Shown piece by piece: positions 1 to 8,082 of a stretch of DNA of 41,759 bases. Each line of letters opens with the position of its first letter. Positions within the stretch are counted from its first letter, which is position 1. The DNA comes from Tannerella sp. (lineage in GTDB: Bacteria; Bacteroidota; Bacteroidia; Bacteroidales; Tannerellaceae). The position numbers and the translations under genes are program-made. The notes beneath the pieces were generated by a model that saw only the letters and a program-made list of their open reading frames with translations, was not told the DNA's origin and did no database searches. Where the stretch lies: positions 1-41,759 of the forward strand of contig JAIRSF010000059.1 of NCBI GenBank assembly GCA_031255595.1, given 5' to 3'.

Positions 1-113
1 ATACTATTGCAAATAATATGCCGGAATGATAACAAATTGATACACGCGTATTTGCAAAATGAAGCAGTGTCCGATATTGAACACCCTGTTCGTTTTCGGC
101 ACACAGAAAGGGA

Positions 114-137
114 TCACCGCACGAGGCCGGTCCTAAA
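114..137. repeat. Left arm of 24-bp inverted repeat flanking the GH106-like gene
   Basis: Its reverse complement matches 2822-2845 at 23 of 24 positions. The two arms enclose the glycosidase and two sets of 7-base tandem repeats. Sequence outside the shared 24 bases does not match, so this is a short dispersed element rather than a long duplication. No transposase accompanies it. Confidence 0.75.
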
Positions 138-151
138 TCGGCGAGGCTTTG

Positions 152-226
152 AAGTTAGAAGTTAGAAGAAAATTCGCAATTAACATCGTGTACCAGATTA
201 TTCACTATTAACTATTCACTATTCAC
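152..226. repeat. Two short heptamer tandem arrays upstream of the GH106-like gene
   Basis: At about 153-166 the heptamer GTTAGAA occurs twice in tandem. At 199-226 four units of TATTCAC (one is TATTAAC) follow one another. The first unit type reappears at the 3' end of the glycosidase. The rest of 1-250 shows no convincing gene; a 26-codon frame from 59 is too short to support. Confidence 0.7.
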
Positions 227-250
227 TAACAACGTTTATTATAGAAGATT

Positions 251-2749
251 ATGAAAAACAATTATCGATTCGTTTATAAAAGGGTGGTTTTATTCGTTTT
301 GCTTTCGTTGCCGGCATTACTATCTGCACAAAGCGACCAGCCGGAAACCTTACGGTCGTTGGCGGAAAAATTCCCGGCGCCCGACGGCGCCTATCACCCT
401 CACGTCTGGTGGCACTGGCTGGGCAGCAACTTCAGCAAGGAAGGGATCACCAAAGACCTCGAAGCGATGAAAGAATCCGGGATCGGCGGTGCGACGATCT
501 TCAATATCACCTCCTCCGTACAAGAATCTCATTTCCCGATCGAAAACAATCCCTGGCCGGAGCAAACCTTCCGAAGCGGAGCCTATTGGGACGCCATGAA
601 GCACACCATGAAAGAGGCGCAGAGGCTCGGGCTCAAAATCGGGCTCCATGGAACACCCGGTTATTCCGTCACAGGCGGGCCCTGGATCACCGAAGAACGG
701 GCTATGAAAGCGCTGATAAGCAGCAAAACCGTTATAGAATCGAAAGGCGGCGAAACGCCGGAGTGTATACTGCCCCGCCCGGAACTACCCGAATTCACAG
801 GCTACGATTCGAAATATACGGAAAACTACAAACCGCATAAGGCGTCCCTTTATTGGGATATCACCGTAATGGCAGTTCCGGATCGTCCGGACGCCTCGGT
901 CGGCGACATCATAGAAGTCGCCGGCTATATGGATGCCGGCGGACGCCTCCAATGGCAGGCGCCGGCAGGGAAATGGGTGATCTACCGCTACGGATATGCC
1001 CCAACAATGGCGCACCCTCACCCGCTCCCCGATGATATCATCGGCAAATCGCTGGAGGTCGACAAGATGAGCCTCGAAGACAACAAGTACCACTGGGAAG
1101 AACTGCTGGCGCCGTTAGAAGAACAGGTCGGCGATTATTTCGGCAGCACGTTCACCTATATATGGGTAGACAGCTACGAAGCAGGCGCACAAAACTGGAC
1201 GCCGGGTTTCCGGGAAGCATTTATCCGTATCAAGGGATACGACCCCATGCCCTGGATAGCCTTGTACCAGTTCAAAGAAAAAAAAGAGTTGGAGCACCGG
1301 TTCAACGCATGGCACAGCCCCGGATTTGAAAGCGACATGCCGGACTTCAAACTATTCATCCGGGACTACGGCGATGTTGTCAACCGGCTGTTTATCGACA
1401 ACGGGTGGCAGGTGGCGAAAGAGATGCTGCACAAGCGGCGCCTCAAATTCTATTGGGAACCTTATGGCGGGCCTTTCAGTAGCTACGAGGGGGCGATGCT
1501 TGCCGATATACCGGTAGGCGAATTTTGGTCGTCGGACGAGATCGTCTACGGGCATCCGCATATACTGCAGGCGGCTGTCGATTTTAACAAACGGATTATT
1601 GCTGCGGAAGCGCTTACCGGCTCGCCCATCTTCAGCCGCTACAACGAAGACCCCGCTTTCCTGAAACACACCGTCGACGGCGGATATGCAAGCGGGTACA
1701 ACCTCTACTTCCTGCACCACTGGGTTCACCAACCGTTCGGCGACAAATACCAGCCCGGCATGGGAATGGGTTGGTGGGGCACACATTTCGGGCGCCACCA
1801 GACCTGGTATAAACCCGGAAAAGCATTCTTCACCTATATGGCACGCTGCCAGATGCTACTGCAACAAGGCAGTTACGTCCCATCCGCCGCACATACGGCA
1901 CACCGGAGAACCCCGGAAGCTGAAATTTTCTTTGTAATCAACGCGTACGGCGATGTACGCAAAACGTTCGCTTTCCCCGTCACCTCCCGGGAACCGCAAC
2001 TATGGGACGCCTACCGCGGAACGATACGGAAGGCCTCCCGGTGGAAACAACAGGGAGACACCGCCTATATAGACCTGAACCTCGGAAAAGATGAATCCAT
2101 GTTTGTTGTCTTCCCCCACACCACAGGCACATACGGCATACTACCGGAAGAAGCGCCGGTGCTGGGAGAAACCTCCTCGGCGGTTACGGGCGCATGGAAC
2201 GTCACCTTCCAACCCAAATTAGGCAAACCTTTCAAACGCACACTCCCCTCTCTGACCGACTGGAGCCGGCAAAAAGACGAAGCATTGAAATATTTCTCCG
2301 GAACGGCAAAATATGAAAAAACCATTTGGGTAGAAGCGGCAGACCTGAGTGCGGACAAACAAGTCCGCTTAGACCTCGGCGAACTGCACGACATTGCCGA
2401 GCTGGAGGTCAACGGAAAAAACGCAGGCGTTTTGTGGGCGCCTCCCTACCGGACGGACATCACCCCATACCTAAAACCCGGCAAGAACAAACTAACGGTA
2501 TACATAACGAACAACTGGGCGAACCGTTTGATCGGAGATGAACAATACCCCGCCGATTTCGAATGGGGGCAAGAAAGAGGCGAAGAAGGACGTGCCATGA
2601 AAGCATTCCCCGACTGGTTCCTGCAAAACAAGCCACGCCCCTCGAAAGGACGCAAAACCTTCAACGTCTGGTACTATTACAAAAAAGATTCCCCCTTACA
2701 CCCCGCCGGATTACTCGGCCCCGTTCAACTAATCAAAATTAGAAATTAG
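251..2749 (+). CDS. Secreted glycoside hydrolase, GH106-like (probable alpha-L-rhamnosidase)
   Basis: The 832-residue product begins with a type I signal peptide: basic start, hydrophobic residues 12-25, and a cleavage site near Ala-26. Residues 50-85 carry the GH106-type opening WWHWLGSNFSKEGITKDLEA and then a GIGGATIF segment. The C-terminal third (about 690-800) resembles the beta-sandwich sugar-binding domain of GH2-related enzymes (LEVNGKNAGVLW, ITNNWANRLIGDE). Characterised GH106 enzymes remove terminal L-rhamnose from plant polysaccharides such as rhamnogalacturonans, so a periplasmic or surface role in glycan breakdown is inferred. At 832 residues it is shorter than the roughly 1,100-residue members I know, so an accessory domain may be missing. 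No SusC/SusD pair lies beside it. Its last codons and stop fall inside a heptamer repeat. Confidence 0.8.
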   Translation: MKNNYRFVYKRVVLFVLLSLPALLSAQSDQPETLRSLAEKFPAPDGAYHPHVWWHWLGSNFSKEGITKDLEAMKESGIGGATIFNITSSVQESHFPIENNPWPEQTFRSGAYWDAMKHTMKEAQRLGLKIGLHGTPGYSVTGGPWITEERAMKALISSKTVIESKGGETPECILPRPELPEFTGYDSKYTENYKPHKASLYWDITVMAVPDRPDASVGDIIEVAGYMDAGGRLQWQAPAGKWVIYRYGYAPTMAHPHPLPDDIIGKSLEVDKMSLEDNKYHWEELLAPLEEQVGDYFGSTFTYIWVDSYEAGAQNWTPGFREAFIRIKGYDPMPWIALYQFKEKKELEHRFNAWHSPGFESDMPDFKLFIRDYGDVVNRLFIDNGWQVAKEMLHKRRLKFYWEPYGGPFSSYEGAMLADIPVGEFWSSDEIVYGHPHILQAAVDFNKRIIAAEALTGSPIFSRYNEDPAFLKHTVDGGYASGYNLYFLHHWVHQPFGDKYQPGMGMGWWGTHFGRHQTWYKPGKAFFTYMARCQMLLQQGSYVPSAAHTAHRRTPEAEIFFVINAYGDVRKTFAFPVTSREPQLWDAYRGTIRKASRWKQQGDTAYIDLNLGKDESMFVVFPHTTGTYGILPEEAPVLGETSSAVTGAWNVTFQPKLGKPFKRTLPSLTDWSRQKDEALKYFSGTAKYEKTIWVEAADLSADKQVRLDLGELHDIAELEVNGKNAGVLWAPPYRTDITPYLKPGKNKLTVYITNNWANRLIGDEQYPADFEWGQERGEEGRAMKAFPDWFLQNKPRPSKGRKTFNVWYYYKKDSPLHPAGLLGPVQLIKIRN

Positions 2750-2777
2750 AAGTTAGAAGTTAGAAATTAGAAGTTAA
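2738..2777. repeat. Heptamer (R)TTAGAA tandem array covering the GH106-like stop codon
   Basis: Five consecutive 7-base units of ATTAGAA or GTTAGAA plus a partial sixth run from the last sense codons of the glycosidase past its stop. The final residues K-I-R-N and the TAG stop are read from the repeat. Next come three spaced copies of AATAAAAAG (2776-2810). The same heptamer occurs upstream of the gene. Confidence 0.8.
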
Positions 2778-2821
2778 TAAAAAGTGCCAATAAAAAGTCA
2801 ATAAAAAGCAAAGTTAAGGAG

Positions 2822-2845
2822 TTTAGGACCAGCCTCGTGCGGTGA
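2822..2845. repeat. Right arm of 24-bp inverted repeat flanking the GH106-like gene
   Basis: Reverse complement of 114-137 with one mismatch. It begins the 2822-3000 intergenic repeat block. Confidence 0.75.
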
Positions 2846-2858
2846 GCCGTTAAGTAGC

Positions 2859-3000
2859 GAAGAGAGGCGTCAAGAAATCTGTGCTGTTTGAGCGAAGCGA
2901 GTTACACAGATTTCAGCCGACCGGAGCGTTAAGCTTAACGGGGCGAAGCGCACGAAGCCTTGATTTTTTGGTACTTTTTATCAAGAAAAAAGTACGAAAC
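2859..3000. repeat. Hairpin-rich intergenic repetitive element
   Basis: The 312-base gap after the glycosidase holds stacked inverted repeats. AAATCTGTG near 2875-2883 pairs with CACAGATTT near 2905-2913. A perfect 14-base palindrome CGTTAAGCTTAACG lies at about 2928-2941. CTTGAT (2959-2964) pairs with ATCAAG (2980-2985). GTACTTTTT (2971-2979) pairs with AAAAAGTAC (2987-2995). The last two pairings exclude each other. The element lies between convergent genes and may end transcription in both directions. A 62-codon frame from 2881 lies within it and I read that as a by-product of the repeat. I recall similar intergenic elements in Bacteroidales genomes but could not verify this. Confidence 0.6.
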
Positions 3001-3004
3001 CCCG

Positions 3005-3028
3005 AACACATACTTTTGCAGGTGATCC
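3005..3028. repeat. 24-bp dispersed intergenic repeat, copy 1
   Basis: Identical over 24 bases to 29285-29308, with core CTTTTGCAGGTGATCC. A shorter inverted relative lies at 27993-28006. All three are intergenic. Confidence 0.75.
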
Positions 3029-3061
3029 GAAAAGAATGTACCTTTTCCAGCATGCTTATTT

Positions 3062-3523
3062 TCAATTAACAAGGGTAAGCGCTTCCTGTACTTTGTAGAC
3101 CAGTTCCATCCAAACCCAGTAACGAAGGGCTTTGCCGGCAAGCATGGAAAGGGCGACGATCCAGATGTTGGCCCTTAGAAAGCCAAGCGCCACAGCGATG
3201 AAATCGCCGATGCCGGGCAAGAAGACAAAAAAGGCGATCCAGGCTCCTTTTTCCCGGATACGTTCCCGGATACGTTCCAGTTTGGTGATATCCAAGTGGA
3301 GGTACTTCTTTATCCAGAGGGTCTTGCCTGCCATTCCCAGCCAGTAGCAGGTCATTCCGCCGAGAAAATTTCCCGTCGTAGCTGCGATCATACAGCGTCC
3401 GTAGGAGGCTCCGCTCATCAGTACGCCCGTCAGGACGACTTCCGAACTAAACGGCAGTATCGTCGCAGCCAGAAAGGAGGCGGCGAAAACGCCGAGGTAC
3501 CCGTAGGTTATCAATATATCCAT
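3062..3523 (-). CDS. VTT-domain (DedA/YqaA-like) small membrane protein
   Basis: The 153-residue product has several hydrophobic helices. An N-terminal pair (LGVFAASFLAATILPFSSEV) is followed by a Gly-rich TGNFLGGMTCYWLG segment, then a basic cytoplasmic stretch of about 30 residues, then FVFLPGIGDFIAVALGFLR. This matches the YqaA branch of the VTT/SNARE-associated family, including the P-x-x-x-E-V motif and the F-x-P-x-x-G-D-x motif. Members are inner-membrane proteins linked to lipid-carrier scrambling or membrane homeostasis; the substrate here is unknown. Its start overlaps the upstream membrane-protein gene by 13 bases, so the two are probably translationally coupled at the end of the six-gene minus-strand run. 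Confidence 0.8.
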   Translation of the reverse strand: MDILITYGYLGVFAASFLAATILPFSSEVVLTGVLMSGASYGRCMIAATTGNFLGGMTCYWLGMAGKTLWIKKYLHLDITKLERIRERIREKGAWIAFFVFLPGIGDFIAVALGFLRANIWIVALSMLAGKALRYWVWMELVYKVQEALTLVN

Positions 3524-4506
3524 ATACGTAACAGAAAAGAGGTCAGGCAGACCGACAATATAAAGTAATACAAAATAAAACGAAACATACGCCGGAGGTT
3601 TTCAAGAAAAGAGGCAATAATGACGGACAAGGGAATATATATCACCGCCAGAAACGAATCCGTATCTTTTCCGTACAACAGGATCAGGACAAAGATCCAG
3701 ACAGCGGCATTGAGTAAAAAGGAAAGTATCCGGCGCACACGCAGGCTGTTATTGTAAGCTTCCGCTTTTATATGAAAGAAAGCCATCGTGAAAACGATCA
3801 GTATCACGATCGATTCCACCCGATAGTATATGCCGTCGGACAACCATCCGAAGTCGGTCAATCCGTCGTAGAAAGGCCGGAAGATCAAAAAATCATGTTT
3901 CCATACACACCAGGCCAGCACAAACCAATAAATAATCGCCACTCCCGTCAGCGAAGCCGCGAAGCTCACAGTGTTCAGGGAACGAAACTGATACATGCCG
4001 ATCCAGAAAAGCGGGAGGAGCCACAGTGACTGCGGCATAAACAATCCCGCAATGCCGGTTAATAGGCCTATGTTGAAGAAATTCCCTTTCGACTGGGGGG
4101 ACTGGTAAGCGGAAAACAACTCCCGGAGGGCAAAAGCAAAGCATATCAATACAACGGATACTTCCCTTACGGGCAGCAGGCCCGCGTTGGTGCTTATCAG
4201 CAACAGGTACAACATAAACGGCAAACGTGTACGCTCACGTATCAGCACCTCCGTATCGCTGATACGCTGTATGACACAGGCAACAAGCAGGAGGATGAAT
4301 ATGCCGGTGAAAGAGGCGACCATCCGGTTGTTATTGATGAGCCTGCCGAGAAATAGCCACATCGACGTCGTCGAGGCTTTTTCCTCCACAGGCGGAAAAG
4401 CGTTTGCCGCCGCATAACATAAAACCCAGCACAGGAAACAAACGGCAACTGTCGGCAAGATCGACAATGATTTCAATCGTTTATCCGTACTACGAAAATG
4501 TTTCAT
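3511..4506 (-). CDS. Polytopic membrane protein of unknown function
   Basis: The 331-residue product is strongly hydrophobic with roughly nine predicted membrane-spanning segments: about 15-38, 60-80, 95-110, 115-130, 148-170, 178-200, 233-250, 260-280, and a C-terminal pair after 285. A basic N-terminus (KHFRSTDKRLK) precedes the first helix. I see no catalytic motif. Short basic loops between helices suggest a simple inner-membrane protein. Its place directly after purD recalls the Bacteroidetes DUF6427-type membrane proteins seen near purD in flavobacteria; that assignment is tentative. It overlaps the downstream VTT protein by 13 bases and begins 64 bases after purD ends. Confidence 0.75.
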   Translation of the reverse strand: MKHFRSTDKRLKSLSILPTVAVCFLCWVLCYAAANAFPPVEEKASTTSMWLFLGRLINNNRMVASFTGIFILLLVACVIQRISDTEVLIRERTRLPFMLYLLLISTNAGLLPVREVSVVLICFAFALRELFSAYQSPQSKGNFFNIGLLTGIAGLFMPQSLWLLPLFWIGMYQFRSLNTVSFAASLTGVAIIYWFVLAWCVWKHDFLIFRPFYDGLTDFGWLSDGIYYRVESIVILIVFTMAFFHIKAEAYNNSLRVRRILSFLLNAAVWIFVLILLYGKDTDSFLAVIYIPLSVIIASFLENLRRMFRFILYYFILSVCLTSFLLRIWIY

Positions 4507-4570
4507 AAAAATGTCCGATTACATCCGTTTTCAATACCATGAGAAGGAGGGGCAGTCCCCAAGTCCGGAT

Positions 4571-5842
4571 TCAAATATCAAATCCGATATCGCGGCGAAA
4601 ATATTTTTTATCAAACCGTATCATCCCGGCTCCGGCAAACGAGTGGGCCAAAGCATCCTCTTTGGTAGCGCCGCAAGAGCTGAGGGCGATCACGCGGCCG
4701 CCGTTCGTCAGGATTTGCCCGTCTTTCAGCGTCGTTCCCGCATGAAAAACAACACATTCGCGTGGCACGTTTTCAAGTCCGGTAATCACTTTCCCTTTCT
4801 CATAGGCTTCGGGATATCCGCCGCTGACAAGCATGACCGTCGCCGCCGCGCGGCAGTCTTCCGTCAGTTTCCGGCGCGCAAGATCTCCCCGGGCCACTCC
4901 TTCCAGCAAATCGACCAGGTCGCTCTCTATGCGCAGCATCACTACTTCCGTTTCCGGATCGCCCATCCGGCAGTTATATTCAATCACCATCGGCTCTCCG
5001 TCCACATTGATCAGCCCGAGAAAAATAAATCCCTTATAATCTATCTCCTCCTCCTTCAACCCCCGGATCGTAGGACGGATGATACGTTCCTCCACCTTCC
5101 GCATAAACGCCTCGTCGGCAAAGGGAACAGGAGAAACGGCGCCCATACCCCCTGTGTTCAGTCCGGTATTTCCTTCGCCGATGCGCTTATAATCTTTCGC
5201 CACCGGCAATATCTTGTAATCATTGCCGTCGGTGAGAACAAAAACGGAACATTCCACGCCGTCTAAAAACTCCTCGATCACAACCTTGCGGCTTGCCTGT
5301 CCGAACATGCCCTGCAGCATATTTCGCAGTTCACCGGCCGCATCCGCCAAAGAATCGATAATCAATACTCCCTTGCCGGCGGCCAATCCATCCGCTTTCA
5401 GCACATAAGGGGGCTGCAGGGTGCTCAGAAACGCAATCCCTTCATCCACCTGTTCGCCGGTAAAACTCCTGTACCGCGCCGTAGGGATCCGGTGACGCAT
5501 CATAAAGGCTTTCGCAAAATCCTTGCTTCCTTCCAGCCGCGCCCCCTGGCGGCTCGGCCCGATCACAGGGATGCCCGACAAAGCTTCGTCGGCTTTAAAG
5601 AAATCATAGATCCCCTCCACCAACGGATCTTCCGGCCCCACGACCACCATATCTATTTCATGTTCCAGCACAAATTCCCCGATACGGGGAAAATCATTCA
5701 CTTTCATATCAACATTCACACCGGTTGCTGCGGTTCCCGCATTACCCGGCGCAATGTACAGCCGCTCCGTTTTCGGACTTTGCCCGATCTTCCAGGCCAA
5801 CGCATGTTCGCGCCCTCCGGAGCCTAATAACAGAATATTCAT
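4571..5842 (-). CDS. purD: Phosphoribosylamine--glycine ligase (GAR synthetase)
   Basis: The 423-residue product is full length for PurD, which joins glycine to 5-phosphoribosylamine using ATP in purine biosynthesis. The N-terminal [18 protein letters not shown] and the GPEDPL segment are characteristic. The ATP-grasp part contains [16 protein letters not shown] (about 147-162) and later the metal-binding [13 protein letters not shown] segment (about 290-302). The C-terminal AGTT and [11 protein letters not shown] motifs are also present. The start codon directly precedes the nucleotide-binding strand, so the start is secure. It sits 41 bases downstream of the peptidase gene in the same run; no purine-specific leader is visible, so expression probably follows the operon. 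Confidence 0.96.
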   Translation of the reverse strand: MNILLLGSGGREHALAWKIGQSPKTERLYIAPGNAGTAATGVNVDMKVNDFPRIGEFVLEHEIDMVVVGPEDPLVEGIYDFFKADEALSGIPVIGPSRQGARLEGSKDFAKAFMMRHRIPTARYRSFTGEQVDEGIAFLSTLQPPYVLKADGLAAGKGVLIIDSLADAAGELRNMLQGMFGQASRKVVIEEFLDGVECSVFVLTDGNDYKILPVAKDYKRIGEGNTGLNTGGMGAVSPVPFADEAFMRKVEERIIRPTIRGLKEEEIDYKGFIFLGLINVDGEPMVIEYNCRMGDPETEVVMLRIESDLVDLLEGVARGDLARRKLTEDCRAAATVMLVSGGYPEAYEKGKVITGLENVPRECVVFHAGTTLKDGQILTNGGRVIALSSCGATKEDALAHSFAGAGMIRFDKKYFRRDIGFDI

Positions 5843-5883
5843 TTGATGTATTGTTTAATTGTAAAATCGTACATTGTCGAGCC

Positions 5884-8082
5884 TCAATCATCCACTGGCT
5901 TTAATTGGGCGTCGAAATACCGGGTGATTTTCTCATACAGATGCGGACGGTCTTTTCCGACCACATTATGAGGATGGCCCGGATACACAAAATAATCGGG
6001 AAATGTTCCTGCGTCGACACATGCCTTCACAAACAAAAGGCTGTGTTGCCACACCACAACCGGATCCTCATCGCCATGAATAAGCAATAAGTTCCCTTTC
6101 AGGTTACCGGCCTTATTCAATAGGTCGGACGCTTTGTATCCTTCCGGATTTTCTTTCGGATGATCCATATAACGTTCTCCGTACATGATTTCATAACGGT
6201 TCCAGTCGATCACAGGGCCTCCGGCCACCCCCACCCTGAACACATCCGGATGGGTGAGCATCAGGTTTGTCGTCATAAAACCGCCATAACTCCAGCCATG
6301 CACGCCGATACGTTCGGTATCGACATAAGGGAGTGACTTCAGAAAATCGATTCCTTTCATCTGATCTGCCATCTCTACTTCTCCAAGCCGGCGATGGATC
6401 ACACTCTCAAATTCAAATCCCCGATTGGCGGAACCGCGATTATCCACCGTAAACATAATATACCCCCGACGCGCCATATACAAGTCCCAGCCGCCGGCGC
6501 CGTTCATCCATCCGCCGGTAACCATCTGTGCATGAGGCCCGCCGTAGACATACACAATAACGGGGTATTTTTTCGTTTCATCCATGTCGGGCGGCGTGAC
6601 CAGGCGGTAATAAAGTTTCGTCCGGTTGTCGGCGGCCGTAAGCGTACCCACCCGAACATCCGGCATCCTGTAGCTTTCGTAAGGATCCTTTGCCGTTAAC
6701 AAAGACCGGATCGACCGACCGGTTCCTACATTTATGATATCTATATCACGAGGCGTCGCCGGCGCAGACGTTTGGTCGATCAGATAAGTTGCCGTTACAT
6801 TCAGTTGAACCCGGTGTACGCCTTCTTTCGGATTCAGGCAATCTCGTTTGCCGTTCTTCATATTCAATTTCCAGGCATACGTTTCAAGCGGACTGCCTTC
6901 TTCCGCAGACCGGACATCCCGGGGAGCCGTAGCCGTAAAAAACACGTGATGTCCTGTTTCATCAAAGCCCAGCACCTCCTGAACAGCCCAGCGGCCCGCA
7001 GTCAACTGTTTTAACATTTTACCGGACGTATCATACAAATAGAGATGATTATATCCGTCACGCCGGCTCTGCCATATAAACCGTTCCGCATGACCGGGAA
7101 GAAACCGTACCGGTTGCTGCGGCTCGACATAACGCTCATTCGTTTCGACAAACAACTCCGCCTCGCATTCGCCTGTTTCCGCACTGTAACGCACCAGCCG
7201 GCAGGTGTCCTGACCGCGGTTCAACTCCGCAATATAAAGGCTTTTCTCATCGGGGCTCCAAGCCACATTCGTAAGATATTTCTCTTTCGGCAAACCGGTC
7301 TTCAGCCACACCGTCCGTTTATCCGACAGGCGGAAAACCCCAACTGTCACTTCATGGCTTTTCATCCCCGCCATCGGATATTTAAAAGGTTCCGCTTTCG
7401 CCGTCCGTTCGCTGATATGAACGACCGGATAATCCGTCACCATCGACTCGTCCATCCGGTAAAAAGCCAGGGCGCTCCCTTTCGGAGCCCAGAACAGCCC
7501 TTTATGAATACCAAATTCATTCTGATGCACCGAGGTTCCGCAAACGATCCCCGGATCCGTTTCGTTTGTCACCGTTTCCGTCCGGCCGTCGGGGGTGATT
7601 ATATACACATTATTTTCTTTCGTATAGGCAATATTTCCGTTTGCCTTATCATATTCCCACCGGCTACCGGATTTATCCGGTTCATAACGGGCTGTGATTC
7701 GATTCGTTGCCAGGTCATAATGTACCCGGTTATTTTTGTACTGAAATGCGATCTCCGTTTTCTTCTGATCGGGAACAAAAAAAGCCGGCATGGAACCGGT
7801 TTCGGGCAAACCTGCCGACGCCAGTACGGCATTCAACTGCTTGCGTGTAAAAGCGACCTGTTCCTTTTTACCGGCAGGATCGGACGTCAGCAGGCTGTCG
7901 CCTCTCACGTACATATACTTGTCGCCACACCATTGCAATTGCCTGATATTTTGCGGGATAAAACGATAGTTAGAACTTCCTCCCGGTATCAGATCCTGAA
8001 AAGTCAATTCTTTTTCCTGCGCCTTAACCGGCATAGATATTAACATTACCCATACATAAATAATAATATACTTAATCTTCAT
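5884..8082 (-). CDS. Prolyl dipeptidyl peptidase, DPP4-type (S9 family), secreted
   Basis: I chose the start at 8082, giving 732 residues, because MKIKYIIIYVWVMLISMPVKAQ is a complete signal peptide and this start overlaps the upstream methyltransferase by only 11 bases. A longer frame reaches 8199 but would overlap that gene by 128 bases. The product has an N-terminal beta-propeller region with DPP4 landmarks (LFWAPKGSALAFYRMDES, near the substrate-binding Glu region). The C-terminal alpha/beta hydrolase has catalytic Ser in GWSYGGF (about 598), Asp in HGDEDPVV (about 673) and His in GHPHNV (about 705). Such enzymes release X-Pro dipeptides in the periplasm and support peptide fermentation. 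The exact cleavage preference cannot be read from the sequence. Confidence 0.93.
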   Translation of the reverse strand: MKIKYIIIYVWVMLISMPVKAQEKELTFQDLIPGGSSNYRFIPQNIRQLQWCGDKYMYVRGDSLLTSDPAGKKEQVAFTRKQLNAVLASAGLPETGSMPAFFVPDQKKTEIAFQYKNNRVHYDLATNRITARYEPDKSGSRWEYDKANGNIAYTKENNVYIITPDGRTETVTNETDPGIVCGTSVHQNEFGIHKGLFWAPKGSALAFYRMDESMVTDYPVVHISERTAKAEPFKYPMAGMKSHEVTVGVFRLSDKRTVWLKTGLPKEKYLTNVAWSPDEKSLYIAELNRGQDTCRLVRYSAETGECEAELFVETNERYVEPQQPVRFLPGHAERFIWQSRRDGYNHLYLYDTSGKMLKQLTAGRWAVQEVLGFDETGHHVFFTATAPRDVRSAEEGSPLETYAWKLNMKNGKRDCLNPKEGVHRVQLNVTATYLIDQTSAPATPRDIDIINVGTGRSIRSLLTAKDPYESYRMPDVRVGTLTAADNRTKLYYRLVTPPDMDETKKYPVIVYVYGGPHAQMVTGGWMNGAGGWDLYMARRGYIMFTVDNRGSANRGFEFESVIHRRLGEVEMADQMKGIDFLKSLPYVDTERIGVHGWSYGGFMTTNLMLTHPDVFRVGVAGGPVIDWNRYEIMYGERYMDHPKENPEGYKASDLLNKAGNLKGNLLLIHGDEDPVVVWQHSLLFVKACVDAGTFPDYFVYPGHPHNVVGKDRPHLYEKITRYFDAQLKPVDD

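Noticed and set aside
2881-3069. 62-codon plus-strand frame after the glycosidase
   Set aside because: It lies inside the hairpin-rich intergenic repeat and shows no protein-like conservation pattern.
7045-8043. 332-codon open frame on the plus strand inside the peptidase gene
   Set aside because: It is fully antisense to a well-supported DPP4-type gene and has no recognisable domain or plausible start context.
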